Assembly (NCBI GenBank): GCA_016788905.1
Contig: JAEURZ010000010.1
Coordinates: 1 to 64,000 of the forward strand
Length of the DNA: 64,000 bases
Direction of reading: 5' to 3'
Source: Elusimicrobiota bacterium
Lineage (GTDB): Bacteria > Elusimicrobiota > Elusimicrobia > FEN-1173
Below are positions 37,721 through 45,943 of this stretch, piece after piece; positions within the stretch are counted from its first letter, which is position 1; each line of letters opens with the position of its first letter. The position numbers were made by a program, and so were the translations under genes. The notes beneath the pieces are model-generated. The model was not told where the DNA came from and did not search any database. It was given only the letters and a program-made list of their open reading frames with translations.

Positions 37721-38416
37721 TTAAAAACCTCCCGAATAAACCAAACGAACAATGCGTTCAGGCCGGCGGCGCGGCCCGCCTAAATCGCGACCGGCAAGCT
37801 CCACCGCAAAGCTGGGGGTCATCCACCACCCCAAACCCACGTTCAGCCGGCTGTCCCGCCCCACACGGATGTTGTCCCACTCCGCATTCAAAGCCACCAC
37901 ATCACGGAACAAATAGCGGAAACCCATGAACCCATACACGTGATCTTCGGTGAAATCATACACATTTATGCCCCCATGAAGGCTTAAATCTGGAACAATG
38001 ATTTCTCCGCTCCCCACCAAAAACAGCCCTTTTTCCCGCTGGGCGTATTTGTCGGTGGATTTATTAAAGAAGAGCCCCTGCCCATCATACCCCAAAGCCA
38101 GGGCCGGCAAATTTCTCTGTCCATCGAAAAAACGGAACCGAACATTCAGGGTGGGTTTATGCAAATCCACCGATTCGTTCCCGACGAACCCATCGGCGTC
38201 CAACCCGAACCCCACGTTCAATCGTGGGAAAACACCGAAATGGGTTTTGACCAACACCCCGCCTTCGGAATAGAATCGGTAAGAAGAATCAAATCCATAG
38301 CGATCAAGGACTTCCGCGGTGGGCACGTCAATGACCTCCATCAGGGGAGCCCCCGCCTGGGCGTTAAAAACTCCCAACAGGAGAAGCAACAGGAATAAAG
38401 ATGCAATTTTTTTCAT
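37721..38416 (-). CDS. Small outer-membrane beta-barrel-like protein, unknown
   Basis: A 231-residue secreted protein (signal peptide 1-22, ending FNAQAG). After that come alternating amphipathic strands such as NVRFRFFDGQRNLPALALGYD and GFMGFRYLFRDVVALNAEWD, ending in an aromatic residue (Phe), as outer-membrane barrels do. GAGG lies 6 bases before the ATG at 38416. It is five bases upstream of accA. No family is certain; it resembles outer-membrane proteins of exopolysaccharide loci (YjbH-like) in pattern only. Confidence 0.7.
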   Translation of the reverse strand: MKKIASLFLLLLLLGVFNAQAGAPLMEVIDVPTAEVLDRYGFDSSYRFYSEGGVLVKTHFGVFPRLNVGFGLDADGFVGNESVDLHKPTLNVRFRFFDGQRNLPALALGYDGQGLFFNKSTDKYAQREKGLFLVGSGEIIVPDLSLHGGINVYDFTEDHVYGFMGFRYLFRDVVALNAEWDNIRVGRDSRLNVGLGWWMTPSFAVELAGRDLGGPRRRPERIVRLVYSGGF

Positions 38417-38488
38417 TGTTTTCCTCACGATGATTCGGCTCATTTTATCACATCCCCCCGGGTTGTCAATGCGACGGAGACGTTTCCC

Positions 38489-40285
38489 CTATTGGTCTTG
38501 GCTGAGCGCGGTCTGAATCTCTGCCAATTCCGTTTGACACTTCTTTAAAGCCAAATCCAACTCCGTCAGCTTTTGGTAGTCGCTTTGAATGAAGACGGAA
38601 CTCATTTGGTGGTTGAGGTCCTCTATTTCTTCTTCAACCTCTCGGAGACGGGCGTTCCGTTTCTTTCGCCGTTTGGAACGAGCCTTTTCGGCTTCCCGAA
38701 TATTTTTCAAATCGTCGGAAGACGACTTCACCCAGGTCGGTGTGCCCAAGGTCTTACCGGACACCACGGCTTTTTTTACCCCATCATCCCCCGCCGAGAG
38801 TCGGGCCGACAACCGGAGGAAATCGTCATGGTTCCCCGTATACAGTTTGACCCGGCCCTGATCCACATGGGCCACATGGTTGGCCAAGGCGTTCACGAAA
38901 TAGAGATCGTGACTGATAAAACAAATCGAGCCCTCGAAATTGTGAAGGGCGTCCACCAGCGCGTCCACGCTCGCCATGTCCAGGTGGGTGGTGGGTTCAT
39001 CCAGGAGGAGAAGATTGGGCGGATCCAAAAGAAGTCGGGCGAGGGCCAGACGACTTTTTTCTCCTCCGCTCAAAACGTCCACCGTTTTAAACACCGCGTT
39101 GTCTCGAAAGAGAAAAGTCCCTAACACCGTTCGAACCAGGAGGTCCGGGTTCATCCGTTTCGTTGCCATGGCTTCCTGAAGGACCGTCCTCCCCGAAGTG
39201 AGGGTTTCCCACCGATGTTGAGAAAAGTAGCCCGACTCCACGTTTAACCCAAGCGTTCGCTCTCCCCGATCGAAAGGAAGTACCCCCGCCAACATTTTAA
39301 GCAGGGTCGACTTTCCCGCACCGTTCGGCCCCACAAACGCCACTTTCTGGCCTCGTTCCAGTTCGAAATCCACGTTCTCGTAAACTTTCACATCCCCGTA
39401 GGATTTGGCCACCCCTTTCAATGACATCATTTTGACCCCGGTTTTACTTGGTTGCGGGAAATGAATTTTAATCTTTTTAATTTCGGGGGGGATTTTGATC
39501 CGTTCCATTTTATCAAGCATCTTGATCCGACTTTGAACCTGGGGAGCCTTGGACGCCTGGGCCCGAAACCGGTTAATGAATTCCTGGGCGTCCTCGATAT
39601 CTTTTTGTTGTTTTTTGTAGGCCGCCACCAACTGATCTTGCTCCATTTGTCGCAGGGAAAGGAATTTCTCAAAGTCCCCCACATAGCGGAAAATCTTTTG
39701 ATCCCGCAGGTCCAAGATGCCCTGAGCGACCGCGTTCACAAAAGAACGATCGTGGGAAATCAAAAGGATAGAGCTTTTGGAGCGTTGGAGGTAATCCTGA
39801 AACCAAAAGAGGGACTCCAAATCCAAATGGTTCGTGGGTTCGTCCAAAAGCAGGAGATCCGGCTCTTGCAAGAGAAGTCGCGCGATGGCGACCCGCATGC
39901 GCCACCCCCCCGACATGGTCGAAGCCAGCCGATCAAAATCCGTCACACGGAACCCCAGTCCCATCAAAATTTTCTTGGCTTCGGCGGTTCGCCGTTCCGG
40001 TGTCACCTCCGCGGAATGATCCCCCGTGAGCGTCTCTTCTAAAACGGATCCCTCCCCTAAATCCGCGGTTTCCTGGGGTAAATACCCGATCCGCACCCCA
40101 CGGGGGAAAGTGATGGTCCCTTCGTCCGGAAGGTCGAGCCCACGAAGAATTTTAAATAGTGTGGATTTCCCAGCGCCATTGGGCCCCATCAGAGCAAAAC
40201 GATCCCCGGCATTCAGCTGAAGAGACACCCCTTCAAAAATAACCTGTTGGCCAAATGCCTTGTGTAAGTTCTGTACGGTAAGCAA
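38489..40285 (-). CDS. ABC-F family ATPase
   Basis: A 598-residue soluble protein with two ABC domains: Walker A GPNGAGKSTL near residue 35 and again near residue 350, and signatures MSGGWRMRVAIA and LSGGEKSRLALA. The region between them is a basic linker (about residues 240-300), and the C-terminus is a coiled coil (KARSKRRKKRNARLREVEEEI). ABC-F proteins act on ribosomes, some giving antibiotic protection; the subgroup is not resolved here. The start is a TTG at 40285 with AAGGGG six bases upstream. Confidence 0.94.
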   Translation of the reverse strand: MLTVQNLHKAFGQQVIFEGVSLQLNAGDRFALMGPNGAGKSTLFKILRGLDLPDEGTITFPRGVRIGYLPQETADLGEGSVLEETLTGDHSAEVTPERRTAEAKKILMGLGFRVTDFDRLASTMSGGWRMRVAIARLLLQEPDLLLLDEPTNHLDLESLFWFQDYLQRSKSSILLISHDRSFVNAVAQGILDLRDQKIFRYVGDFEKFLSLRQMEQDQLVAAYKKQQKDIEDAQEFINRFRAQASKAPQVQSRIKMLDKMERIKIPPEIKKIKIHFPQPSKTGVKMMSLKGVAKSYGDVKVYENVDFELERGQKVAFVGPNGAGKSTLLKMLAGVLPFDRGERTLGLNVESGYFSQHRWETLTSGRTVLQEAMATKRMNPDLLVRTVLGTFLFRDNAVFKTVDVLSGGEKSRLALARLLLDPPNLLLLDEPTTHLDMASVDALVDALHNFEGSICFISHDLYFVNALANHVAHVDQGRVKLYTGNHDDFLRLSARLSAGDDGVKKAVVSGKTLGTPTWVKSSSDDLKNIREAEKARSKRRKKRNARLREVEEEIEDLNHQMSSVFIQSDYQKLTELDLALKKCQTELAEIQTALSQDQ

Positions 40286-40295
40286 ATTATTCCCC

Positions 40296-40324
40296 TTGAA
40301 ATAAATCGATTTAACCCTTATAAA
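40296..40324 (+). promoter_or_regulatory. Promoter of the hemerythrin gene, probably leaderless
   Basis: TTGAAA (40296-40301), 17-base spacer, TATAAA (40319-40324), then ATG at 40330. Transcription would start at or within a base of the start codon, so the mRNA would have no leader. No ribosome site precedes the ATG, which fits. Confidence 0.65.
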
Positions 40325-40329
40325 TCATC

Positions 40330-40803
40330 ATGTCGATTATCGAACGGTTTTTGGAAGACCACCGATTTTTTCGTCAACACATGGAAGAGGCCCGAAAAAC
40401 AGCTGAAAGGCTTCCCGCGGGCGCGCCTCCTCCCATCCTTTCCGATGTCGATCGGGAGTTCACCCAACGACTTCGACGCCACGCCCGGATGGAGGCAGAA
40501 TTACTCTTTCCTTGCCTTCAGCGAGCCTCCCCGGAAGACGTCCGGCACGAAACGGTCAAAAAATATCTTGACCATGGAACAGACGAACACGCCTCCGTCG
40601 CCAAACGCCACGCCACGCTCACCGAGACAGTTAATCCGTCGTCTCACCTACGAGAGGAATGGCGATCCGCCCTGCACCATTTCGCGGAGGGATTGGAACG
40701 TCACATGGAAATGGAAGAACGGGAAATCTTTCCAGACGCCGCAAGACTGTTGACTCCCGAAATCCTTGCCGAACTCAATAAAAAAGCCGATCTCATTCCT
40801 TAA
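40330..40803 (+). CDS. Hemerythrin/HHE-domain protein
   Basis: A 157-residue four-helix protein of the HHE cation-binding family. Paired His/Glu motifs lie in DHRFFRQHMEEAR (near residue 10), RRHARMEAELLFP, DEHASVAKRH and LERHMEMEEREIFP, the expected ligands for a di-iron site. Likely roles are oxygen, nitric-oxide or oxidative-stress sensing. It is on the plus strand, divergent from the ABC-F gene, and its promoter sits directly before the ATG. Confidence 0.92.
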   Translation: MSIIERFLEDHRFFRQHMEEARKTAERLPAGAPPPILSDVDREFTQRLRRHARMEAELLFPCLQRASPEDVRHETVKKYLDHGTDEHASVAKRHATLTETVNPSSHLREEWRSALHHFAEGLERHMEMEEREIFPDAARLLTPEILAELNKKADLIP

Positions 40804-40808
40804 AACCA

Positions 40809-40848
40809 CAAATGGTCGGGGTGACTGGACTTGAACCAGCGGCCTCCT
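40809..40848 (-). pseudogene. 3' half copy of tRNA-Pro
   Basis: Forty bases are identical to 41010-41049, the CCA end, acceptor 3' side, whole T arm and part of the variable region of the intact tRNA. The match stops inside the 3' side of the anticodon stem, and unrelated hairpin sequence follows. No matching 5' half is present, so this cannot be an ordinary tRNA. Confidence 0.9.
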
Positions 40849-41000
40849 CCCCTTCGGGGCCAGTCCGGCTGAAGCCGGGCGCGCCAAACGTGTGCCCCAT
40901 GGCACACGGCGCCCCACGCAGGCGACCGCGCTAGCGGAAGTGGCTCGCGGGAGAGCCCGACCGCGCTAGCGGAAGTGCCTCACGGGAGAGGCCGACTTCT
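40849..41000. repeat. Hairpin cluster with a 35-base direct repeat
   Basis: Contains CCGGC-TGAA-GCCGG (40865-40878), a seven-base stem at 40890-40907, and two direct repeats of 35 bases (40925-40959, 40960-40994), each with CCGC-GCTA-GCGG followed by a second stem whose bases covary (GGCTC/GAGCC, GCCTC/GAGGC). It lies between the 3' half copy and the intact tRNA. Confidence 0.8.
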
Positions 41001-41013
41001 TACTTCAACCAAA

Positions 41014-41090
41014 TGGTCGGGGTGACTGGACTTGAACCAGCGGCCTCCTGCTCCCAAAGCAGGCGCTCTAGCCAACTGAGCTACACCCCG
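41014..41090 (-). tRNA. tRNA-Pro (anticodon TGG)
   Basis: A 77-base cloverleaf on the minus strand: acceptor CGGGGTG/CACCCCG, D arm with GCTCAGTTGGCTAGAGC, anticodon stem CCTGC/GCAGG with loop TTTGGGA (TGG anticodon), T arm CTGGTTCAAGTCCAG, discriminator A and encoded CCA. It should read CCA and, with wobble, other proline codons. The likely promoter is 41400-41428, about 310 bases upstream. Confidence 0.96.
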
Positions 41091-41151
41091 TCTTTCTTGT
41101 TCTTTCCGCCTTCTTAAAATTTGTCGCAGGAGGCCGGCCTCCTCCTTCCCC
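41053..41151 (-). repeat. 99-base direct repeat, copy containing the intact tRNA 5' half
   Basis: Identical over 99 bases to 41221-41319. It covers the 5' half of the intact tRNA-Pro up to the anticodon loop and 61 bases of upstream leader, including the 16-base palindrome AGGAGGCCGGCCTCCT. Confidence 0.95.
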
Positions 41152-41220
41152 TCGCCTAGCGGCGAGACTCAGGCCAGGGTGCTAGCGCACCCGTGAACAG
41201 TGCCTAAGGGCACTCTTCAC
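41151..41220. repeat. Three 16-base hairpins in the tRNA leader
   Basis: Three stems of six bases with four-base loops: CTCGCC-TAGC-GGCGAG (41151-41166), GGGTGC-TAGC-GCACCC (41177-41192) and AGTGCC-TAAG-GGCACT (41199-41214). They separate the intact tRNA and its leader from the 5' half copy. Confidence 0.85.
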
Positions 41221-41258
41221 CCCAAAGCAGGCGCTCTAGCCAACTGAGCTACACCCCG
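41221..41258 (-). pseudogene. 5' half copy of tRNA-Pro
   Basis: Thirty-eight bases identical to the acceptor 5' side, D arm and anticodon arm of the intact tRNA, ending just after the anticodon. With the leader it forms the 99-base repeat 41221-41319. This broken copy is nearest to the promoter. Confidence 0.9.
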
Positions 41259-41334
41259 TCTTTCTTGTTCTTTCCGCCTTCTTAAAATTTGTCGCAGGAG
41301 GCCGGCCTCCTCCTTCCCCGGGTTCAAGGGGGTT

Positions 41335-41371
41335 CCCTCTCTCGCTTGCGGGAGAGGGGGAGGGAGAGGGG
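41335..41371. repeat. Dispersed palindromic repeat, copy 2
   Basis: CCCTCTCTCGC, TT, GCGGGAGAGGG (one mismatch in the stem), then the tail GGAGGGAGAGGGG. It sits between the tRNA promoter and the repeated leader. Core and tail match 54043-54079. Confidence 0.85.
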
Positions 41372-41399
41372 ATTTCCATTCGTTTCTTTTCCGTCGATG

Positions 41400-41428
41400 A
41401 TTATACTTGACGAACGCTAATTGGTCAA
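41400..41428 (-). promoter_or_regulatory. Promoter of the tRNA-Pro locus
   Basis: Minus strand TTGACC (41423-41428), 17-base spacer, TATAAT (41400-41405). It lies just after the LtaS-like gene and points toward the tRNA and its half copies. Confidence 0.7.
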
Positions 41429-41476
41429 ACGAAACCGATCCCTTCAGAGGGTTAGACCACGAAAGAAGACAACGGG

Positions 41477-43429
41477 TTAGTTCATTCGGCCGTTTTTAAG
41501 CCGAAGACGTCGCTGATCGTACAACTCATAGGCCGTCTGATACAGGGCGGCTCCATCGTTAACAAGATCATCATCCCCGGAATCGGGTTCAGCCAAATGG
41601 AACCGAAATTCCTGCCGATCGTAGAGATAAACCGTGGCCGATTTGTCCGGTCGATAGACCGCCAGACGGTCACCCCGGAGGAACCCCACATCCCGATCAT
41701 GCTGAAGAAGAGCGTACCCCTCCCCGGAAGGAACGTCAAACAGATCTCTCCCAAAAAACACGGATTGGATCGTCCAATCGGTCAACCCCACCAGGGTGGG
41801 AGCCACATCCATGGAGGAAGCCAGCGTGTCCACCCGCCCGGGCTTAACAAGGAACGGAGCATAAATCAGGAAAGGGACCTCATAGGAGTGAATGGGGATA
41901 AAGTCCGCCCCGTAGACCCGGGCGCCATGGTCGCCAATAACCACAAAAATCGTGTTCTTAAAAAAACCTTTTGATTGAGCGGCGTCAAAAAATTGGCCGA
42001 GAGCCCAATCCGCGTATTTAACAGCGTGCTCACGTTTCCGCCTAAGGGGATCCAAATCAATTCGGCCCGCTGGATAGGTGTAGGGCTTATGATTTGAAAC
42101 GGTCAAGACCATCGACAAAAAGGGCTTCCCCTGGGAATGGAATTGTTCAAATTCTTCCAAACCGCGTTGAAAAATATCCTCGTCCGAGACGCCCCAGGCG
42201 GTAGTAAATACGGGTGCCTTAAAATCTTTTTGTTCGATAAATCGATCAAACCCGTTGGCCCGCATGAACGACCCCATCCCGTCAAATATTCCCCGGCCCC
42301 CATAGACAAAAAGGGTTTCATAGCCCCGCGCCTTGACCACGTCGGCCAGAGTAAAAACATTTTCAGATTTGGACCGCTTTAAAATAGAAACCCCGGGAAT
42401 CGGGGGAAACCCGCACAAAATGGCTTCCAACCCCCGAACGGTCCGGGACCCGGTGGCGTAAAACCGGGTAAAAAGGAGCCCTTCCTTTGAGAGCCGATCA
42501 AAAGAGGGTGTGATTCCATCCGAACGCCCCCCCAAAACCCCCGTAAAACTCGCCCCAAAACTTTCCTCCACAATGATCACAAAGTTGGGTCGGGAAATCG
42601 TTCCGTCTTCGTGAAGAGATCTCTCCAGGGGGTTCGGTGCCCCCTCCAACGGAGGGCCTTCTTCCGATTCGGCCAACAACCTTTTTGTCCGGCGAAGAGC
42701 TTCCCCCTTATCCAATGTTTTGTAGAAAGCGTCGTAATTCAAATCGTTCGTCAATAGAGCTTGAAAAAAGGTAAGGACGCCATTGGACGCCACTTCATTT
42801 TGAACACGGTTCTGGCTGACGGACAGGGAGGAGAGGGGTGTGGTCAACCAGAGGATGACCAAGAGGACCCCGTGAAGGATCAATAGCTTTGCCGTCCACC
42901 CCGCCGATTGACGGAGCCCGCACTCCAAAGAGCGATGGGTGAAGAAGAAGATCACACCAGCCAAAAACCCCACCCCAACCAAAATCCAGAGAACGGGATA
43001 GGATTGCCAAATATTACCGGCCACTTCGGTGGGAAACAGCAAATAATCGACGGCAATATAGTTAAAGCGGGCGTTAAATTCATCAAAAAAAGCGACTTCC
43101 GTGGTTCCGATAAAGAGGAAAAGGAAGAGGCCCAGGAAGAAAGCCGCACGAAGGAGAGACACCCCCACCCGCCCCTGCCACAACCGCGCGGGCAGAACAC
43201 CCAGGCCGAGAGCCACTGGAAAAGAGAGCAAAAGCGCCGCCAGAAGATCCAACCGAATGCCCACCCATAGGGTCCGAGCCCAGACAAAGAACCCGGTTTC
43301 GAGCATCCCGTGAACCCAGACAGCCAAAACCAGTCGAAGGAGGAAAAAACCCAAAAGGAAAATGCCAGAAAGAATGAAACCAGGGCCCAGAAGGTTTCTC
43401 CGGTCCTGATCGTCACGTGTGTTCTTCAT
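41477..43429 (-). CDS. LtaS-like membrane sulfatase-family protein
   Basis: A 650-residue protein with about five membrane spans (residues 15-210) and a periplasmic alkaline-phosphatase/sulfatase domain (about 275-580). Metal and nucleophile motifs are VIIVEESFGAS (Glu ligand), the likely Thr nucleophile in GSRTVRGLEAI, and VVIGDHGARV. This is the fold of lipoteichoic-acid synthase and of phosphoglycerol or phosphoethanolamine transferases. In a diderm it is more likely a transferase modifying glycans or LPS. The ATG at 43429 follows TATAAT by six bases. Confidence 0.9.
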   Translation of the reverse strand: MKNTRDDQDRRNLLGPGFILSGIFLLGFFLLRLVLAVWVHGMLETGFFVWARTLWVGIRLDLLAALLLSFPVALGLGVLPARLWQGRVGVSLLRAAFFLGLFLFLFIGTTEVAFFDEFNARFNYIAVDYLLFPTEVAGNIWQSYPVLWILVGVGFLAGVIFFFTHRSLECGLRQSAGWTAKLLILHGVLLVILWLTTPLSSLSVSQNRVQNEVASNGVLTFFQALLTNDLNYDAFYKTLDKGEALRRTKRLLAESEEGPPLEGAPNPLERSLHEDGTISRPNFVIIVEESFGASFTGVLGGRSDGITPSFDRLSKEGLLFTRFYATGSRTVRGLEAILCGFPPIPGVSILKRSKSENVFTLADVVKARGYETLFVYGGRGIFDGMGSFMRANGFDRFIEQKDFKAPVFTTAWGVSDEDIFQRGLEEFEQFHSQGKPFLSMVLTVSNHKPYTYPAGRIDLDPLRRKREHAVKYADWALGQFFDAAQSKGFFKNTIFVVIGDHGARVYGADFIPIHSYEVPFLIYAPFLVKPGRVDTLASSMDVAPTLVGLTDWTIQSVFFGRDLFDVPSGEGYALLQHDRDVGFLRGDRLAVYRPDKSATVYLYDRQEFRFHLAEPDSGDDDLVNDGAALYQTAYELYDQRRLRLKNGRMN

Positions 43430-43505
43430 GAATCGATTATACGCTTTTCAAACGAGGACCGCCCCGGCCGCATCCGGAAACGGGTGGTGCCACGGGAAAG
43501 ATTTG

Positions 43506-44051
43506 TTACTTTGAGGCAGGGGCCCGGCGCCAGGACATCTCGATCTGGACGGGGACCTCCCGTTTGATGGCCATCCCCAACAGGGAAGGGGCGGGAATTT
43601 TAAAATCGTCAATATTTAAGGGGACCACCCCCGTGAACCGGAGGAGATCTCCCGAACGGTCGATAACGGCGAAAGGAACCGCCGCGTAAGTTGCTTTATG
43701 TCCGGAAAATTCGATGACCAAATCCGCTAAAAAAGGAGAGGTGTCCGGCACCTTCGGCAATGCAACCGACACCGTCACCATGGGAAAAGAAGCCCCCCGG
43801 GTGGTTTCCATCATGTGCAGGTCCCGATTCGTATCACCCGAAAGGAAACTGGCCACCGGAGCGGCCACGAGGAAACGACACCCCTCCTCCTGACAAATCC
43901 CTTTCCCACGGGCCACCGTGCTGGTTCCCTCCACCGTATGGAGTGTGTGTTTCACGTGGTAGGTTAGGGAAGATGTTTCCAACCCCCAGTTTTCCGCCCG
44001 AACGGTCAGAACCGTGCCCATCACCAGAAGACAAGAGAGAATTTTTTTCAT
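43506..44051 (-). CDS. YceI-family periplasmic protein
   Basis: A 181-residue secreted protein (signal peptide 1-19, ending TVRAEN) of the YceI lipocalin-like family, which binds isoprenoid-like lipids. Motifs are SSLTYHVKHTLHTVEGTS near the start and ASFPMVTVSVALPKV later. AGGAG lies before the ATG. It is about 10 bases downstream of a small membrane protein; YceI is often paired with a cytochrome b561-like partner. Confidence 0.9.
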   Translation of the reverse strand: MKKILSCLLVMGTVLTVRAENWGLETSSLTYHVKHTLHTVEGTSTVARGKGICQEEGCRFLVAAPVASFLSGDTNRDLHMMETTRGASFPMVTVSVALPKVPDTSPFLADLVIEFSGHKATYAAVPFAVIDRSGDLLRFTGVVPLNIDDFKIPAPSLLGMAIKREVPVQIEMSWRRAPASK

Positions 44052-44060
44052 GGAAGGCTC

Positions 44061-44624
44061 CTAGAAGTCCCAAACCATCACAAGGAGTGAAGCCATGTAC
44101 GCACCGTAGGCGACACCGGCCACGGTGGAATGGTGCTTGGCCGCGCCGTGAACTTCTTCCCCCCGATCCCGCTGCTTGTACGCTTGGTACCCCAGAAAGG
44201 GCGCGATGAGCATGGCCGGGAAATGAACCCAGGCCAGAGTCTTGTGGATTTTGGTAGCGCCCGTGGCCTTCTTTTCTTCGACTTCCGGCGCCAGGATGGA
44301 AAAGCTCGCGGTGGTAAAGTAAAGGGCCCCCGTCGCAATGCCGAGATTTTTATGCCTATCGGCCTTGGACCCGTTGGTGGAGTCATCCCCGGGCCCCGTA
44401 AAGAGTGTTGCCGTCATGGGCACCGCTGTGATCAACCCCAGGATCTGGTGGGTTTTTAGCATTTTGGACCGCTTATGCAACGTCGCCTGAGTCGCCGGGT
44501 CGGATTTCAGTTGATCCGCACTAAACCCCAAATCGTCAAGCGTCAGGTCCGCCGCCCGAAGTCGCCCCATTCCCGTTGCCGGGACAAAAATAGCCAACAC
44601 TAAAATCAGTCGCATCACTTTCAT
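44061..44624 (-). CDS. Four-span membrane protein with conserved histidines, possibly cytochrome b561-like
   Basis: A 187-residue protein with a signal-like first segment (MRLILVLAIFVPATGMGRLRA) and about four further spans. Histidines sit at span edges (MLKTHQILGLITAV, DRHKNLGIA, KIHKTLAWVHFPA, GAAKHHSTVAG), which could bind heme. Start ATG at 44624 has GAGG eight bases upstream; a start at 44678 is possible. It is directly upstream of yceI. The family is not certain; the b561 idea rests on the histidines and the YceI neighbour. Confidence 0.65.
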   Translation of the reverse strand: MKVMRLILVLAIFVPATGMGRLRAADLTLDDLGFSADQLKSDPATQATLHKRSKMLKTHQILGLITAVPMTATLFTGPGDDSTNGSKADRHKNLGIATGALYFTTASFSILAPEVEEKKATGATKIHKTLAWVHFPAMLIAPFLGYQAYKQRDRGEEVHGAAKHHSTVAGVAYGAYMASLLVMVWDF

Positions 44625-44701
44625 CAGGCGATCCTCACTTTGAGATTTACCGTCCATTTCTAACCTGTCGTCGATCATAGAATTTCCTTTAAAATGATTC
44701 A

Positions 44702-45943
44702 ATGATATCCCTCATGAATTCGGCCACACCCAAACACCACCCTCTTCCCCGAACGGTAAAGGTTTTGGGCGGGGTCAGCTTCTTGAACGACGCCGCCAGC
44801 GACATGATCTACCCGCTTCTCCCCCTCTTCCTCACCCAAACCTTAGGGGCCGGACCCGCCGCTCTGGGACTTATCGAAGGGGTGGCCGAATCCACCGCTT
44901 CCCTCTTCAAACTTTTTTCCGGGGCCATGTCCGACCGTTTCCGGAACCGAAAAGTTTGGATTCTCGGCGGATACAGCGCTTCAAATCTGGTCCGGCCTCT
45001 TATGGCCATTGTCACCGCCTGGCCCCAAATTCTCTTCCTCCGATTCGTTGACAGGATCGGGAAAGGAATTCGGACCTCCCCCCGAGACGCCCTGGTGACC
45101 GACGCCGTATCGTCGGATCAGAGGGGTCGCGCTTTTGGCTACCACCGCGCCATGGACCACGCGGGGGCCGTGGTGGGTCCCTTGCTGGCCGCCCTGTTCC
45201 TTGTGTTGTGGGACCAACCGCTCCGCACGTTGTTTCTCTTTTCGGCCATTCCTGGAACCCTATGCCTCCTCCTGGTCTTTTTTGGAATTAAACGGACCGA
45301 ACCTGTTCCCCACGCTCGCGCCCCCTTTCACGCCAAAGAAGCTTGGGACCAAGTCCCCCGCACGTTCAAAAAATATTTGGTCATCCTGTTCGTTTTCAGC
45401 CTGGGCAACGCCAGCGACGCGTTTTTGATTCTTAAGGCCAAAGATCTGGGGATCGCTGTCCCCGGAATCCTCACCTTATGGAGTTTTTTCCATATGGTAA
45501 AAAGCGCCACCTCCCTGGGGGGTGGCCGCTTCTCCGACCGGGTCGGTCGTCGGGGCATCCTCGTTGCAGGATGGGTGCTCTATGCCGCGGTCTACGTGGG
45601 CTTTGCTTCGGCGAATTCACCCGTCCACGTTTGGACCCTTTTTGCGGTTTACGGTCTTTTTTTTGGAATGACAGAAGGAGTGGAACGTGCCTTGGTGGCG
45701 GACTTAGCACCGAACTTCTTGCGCGGATCCGTTTTTGGCCTCTACCACCTAACGGCGGGGATCGGGGCCCTGTTGGCTTCCTTAATTTTTGGTGGCCTTT
45801 GGAAATGGGGCGGAAACACCTTGGCCTTTTACACGGGAGCCGGTTTTGCTCTCACCGCCGCCGTCGGTCTTACCTTTCTCTCTTTGCCCGGCCCGGTCAG
45901 CGGGTCTTTATCACAAACCGCAGGACATCGCTCCGATCTTTAA
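44702..45943 (+). CDS. MFS transporter
   Basis: A 413-residue major facilitator with about 12 spans. The loop 2-3 motif is SDRFRNRKVWIL, and the segment RFVDRIGKGIRTSPRDALVTD, with its Arg and Asp residues, is typical of a bacterial drug/unknown-substrate MFS group. It starts opposite the b561-like gene and its last 47 bases overlap the end of the OmpA-like gene on the other strand. Substrate unknown. The ATG at 44714 is an alternative start. Confidence 0.9.
   Translation: MISLMNSATPKHHPLPRTVKVLGGVSFLNDAASDMIYPLLPLFLTQTLGAGPAALGLIEGVAESTASLFKLFSGAMSDRFRNRKVWILGGYSASNLVRPLMAIVTAWPQILFLRFVDRIGKGIRTSPRDALVTDAVSSDQRGRAFGYHRAMDHAGAVVGPLLAALFLVLWDQPLRTLFLFSAIPGTLCLLLVFFGIKRTEPVPHARAPFHAKEAWDQVPRTFKKYLVILFVFSLGNASDAFLILKAKDLGIAVPGILTLWSFFHMVKSATSLGGGRFSDRVGRRGILVAGWVLYAAVYVGFASANSPVHVWTLFAVYGLFFGMTEGVERALVADLAPNFLRGSVFGLYHLTAGIGALLASLIFGGLWKWGGNTLAFYTGAGFALTAAVGLTFLSLPGPVSGSLSQTAGHRSDL

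Noticed and set aside
40809-41258. Trans-spliced split tRNA or intron-bearing tRNA
   Set aside because: A complete tRNA-Pro exists between the halves, and split tRNAs are known from archaea, not bacteria. Duplication with rearrangement explains the halves.
43456-43500. Gene-sized frame 43310-43567 on the plus strand
   Set aside because: Overlaps the start of the LtaS-like gene and the yceI end, with low-complexity charged sequence.
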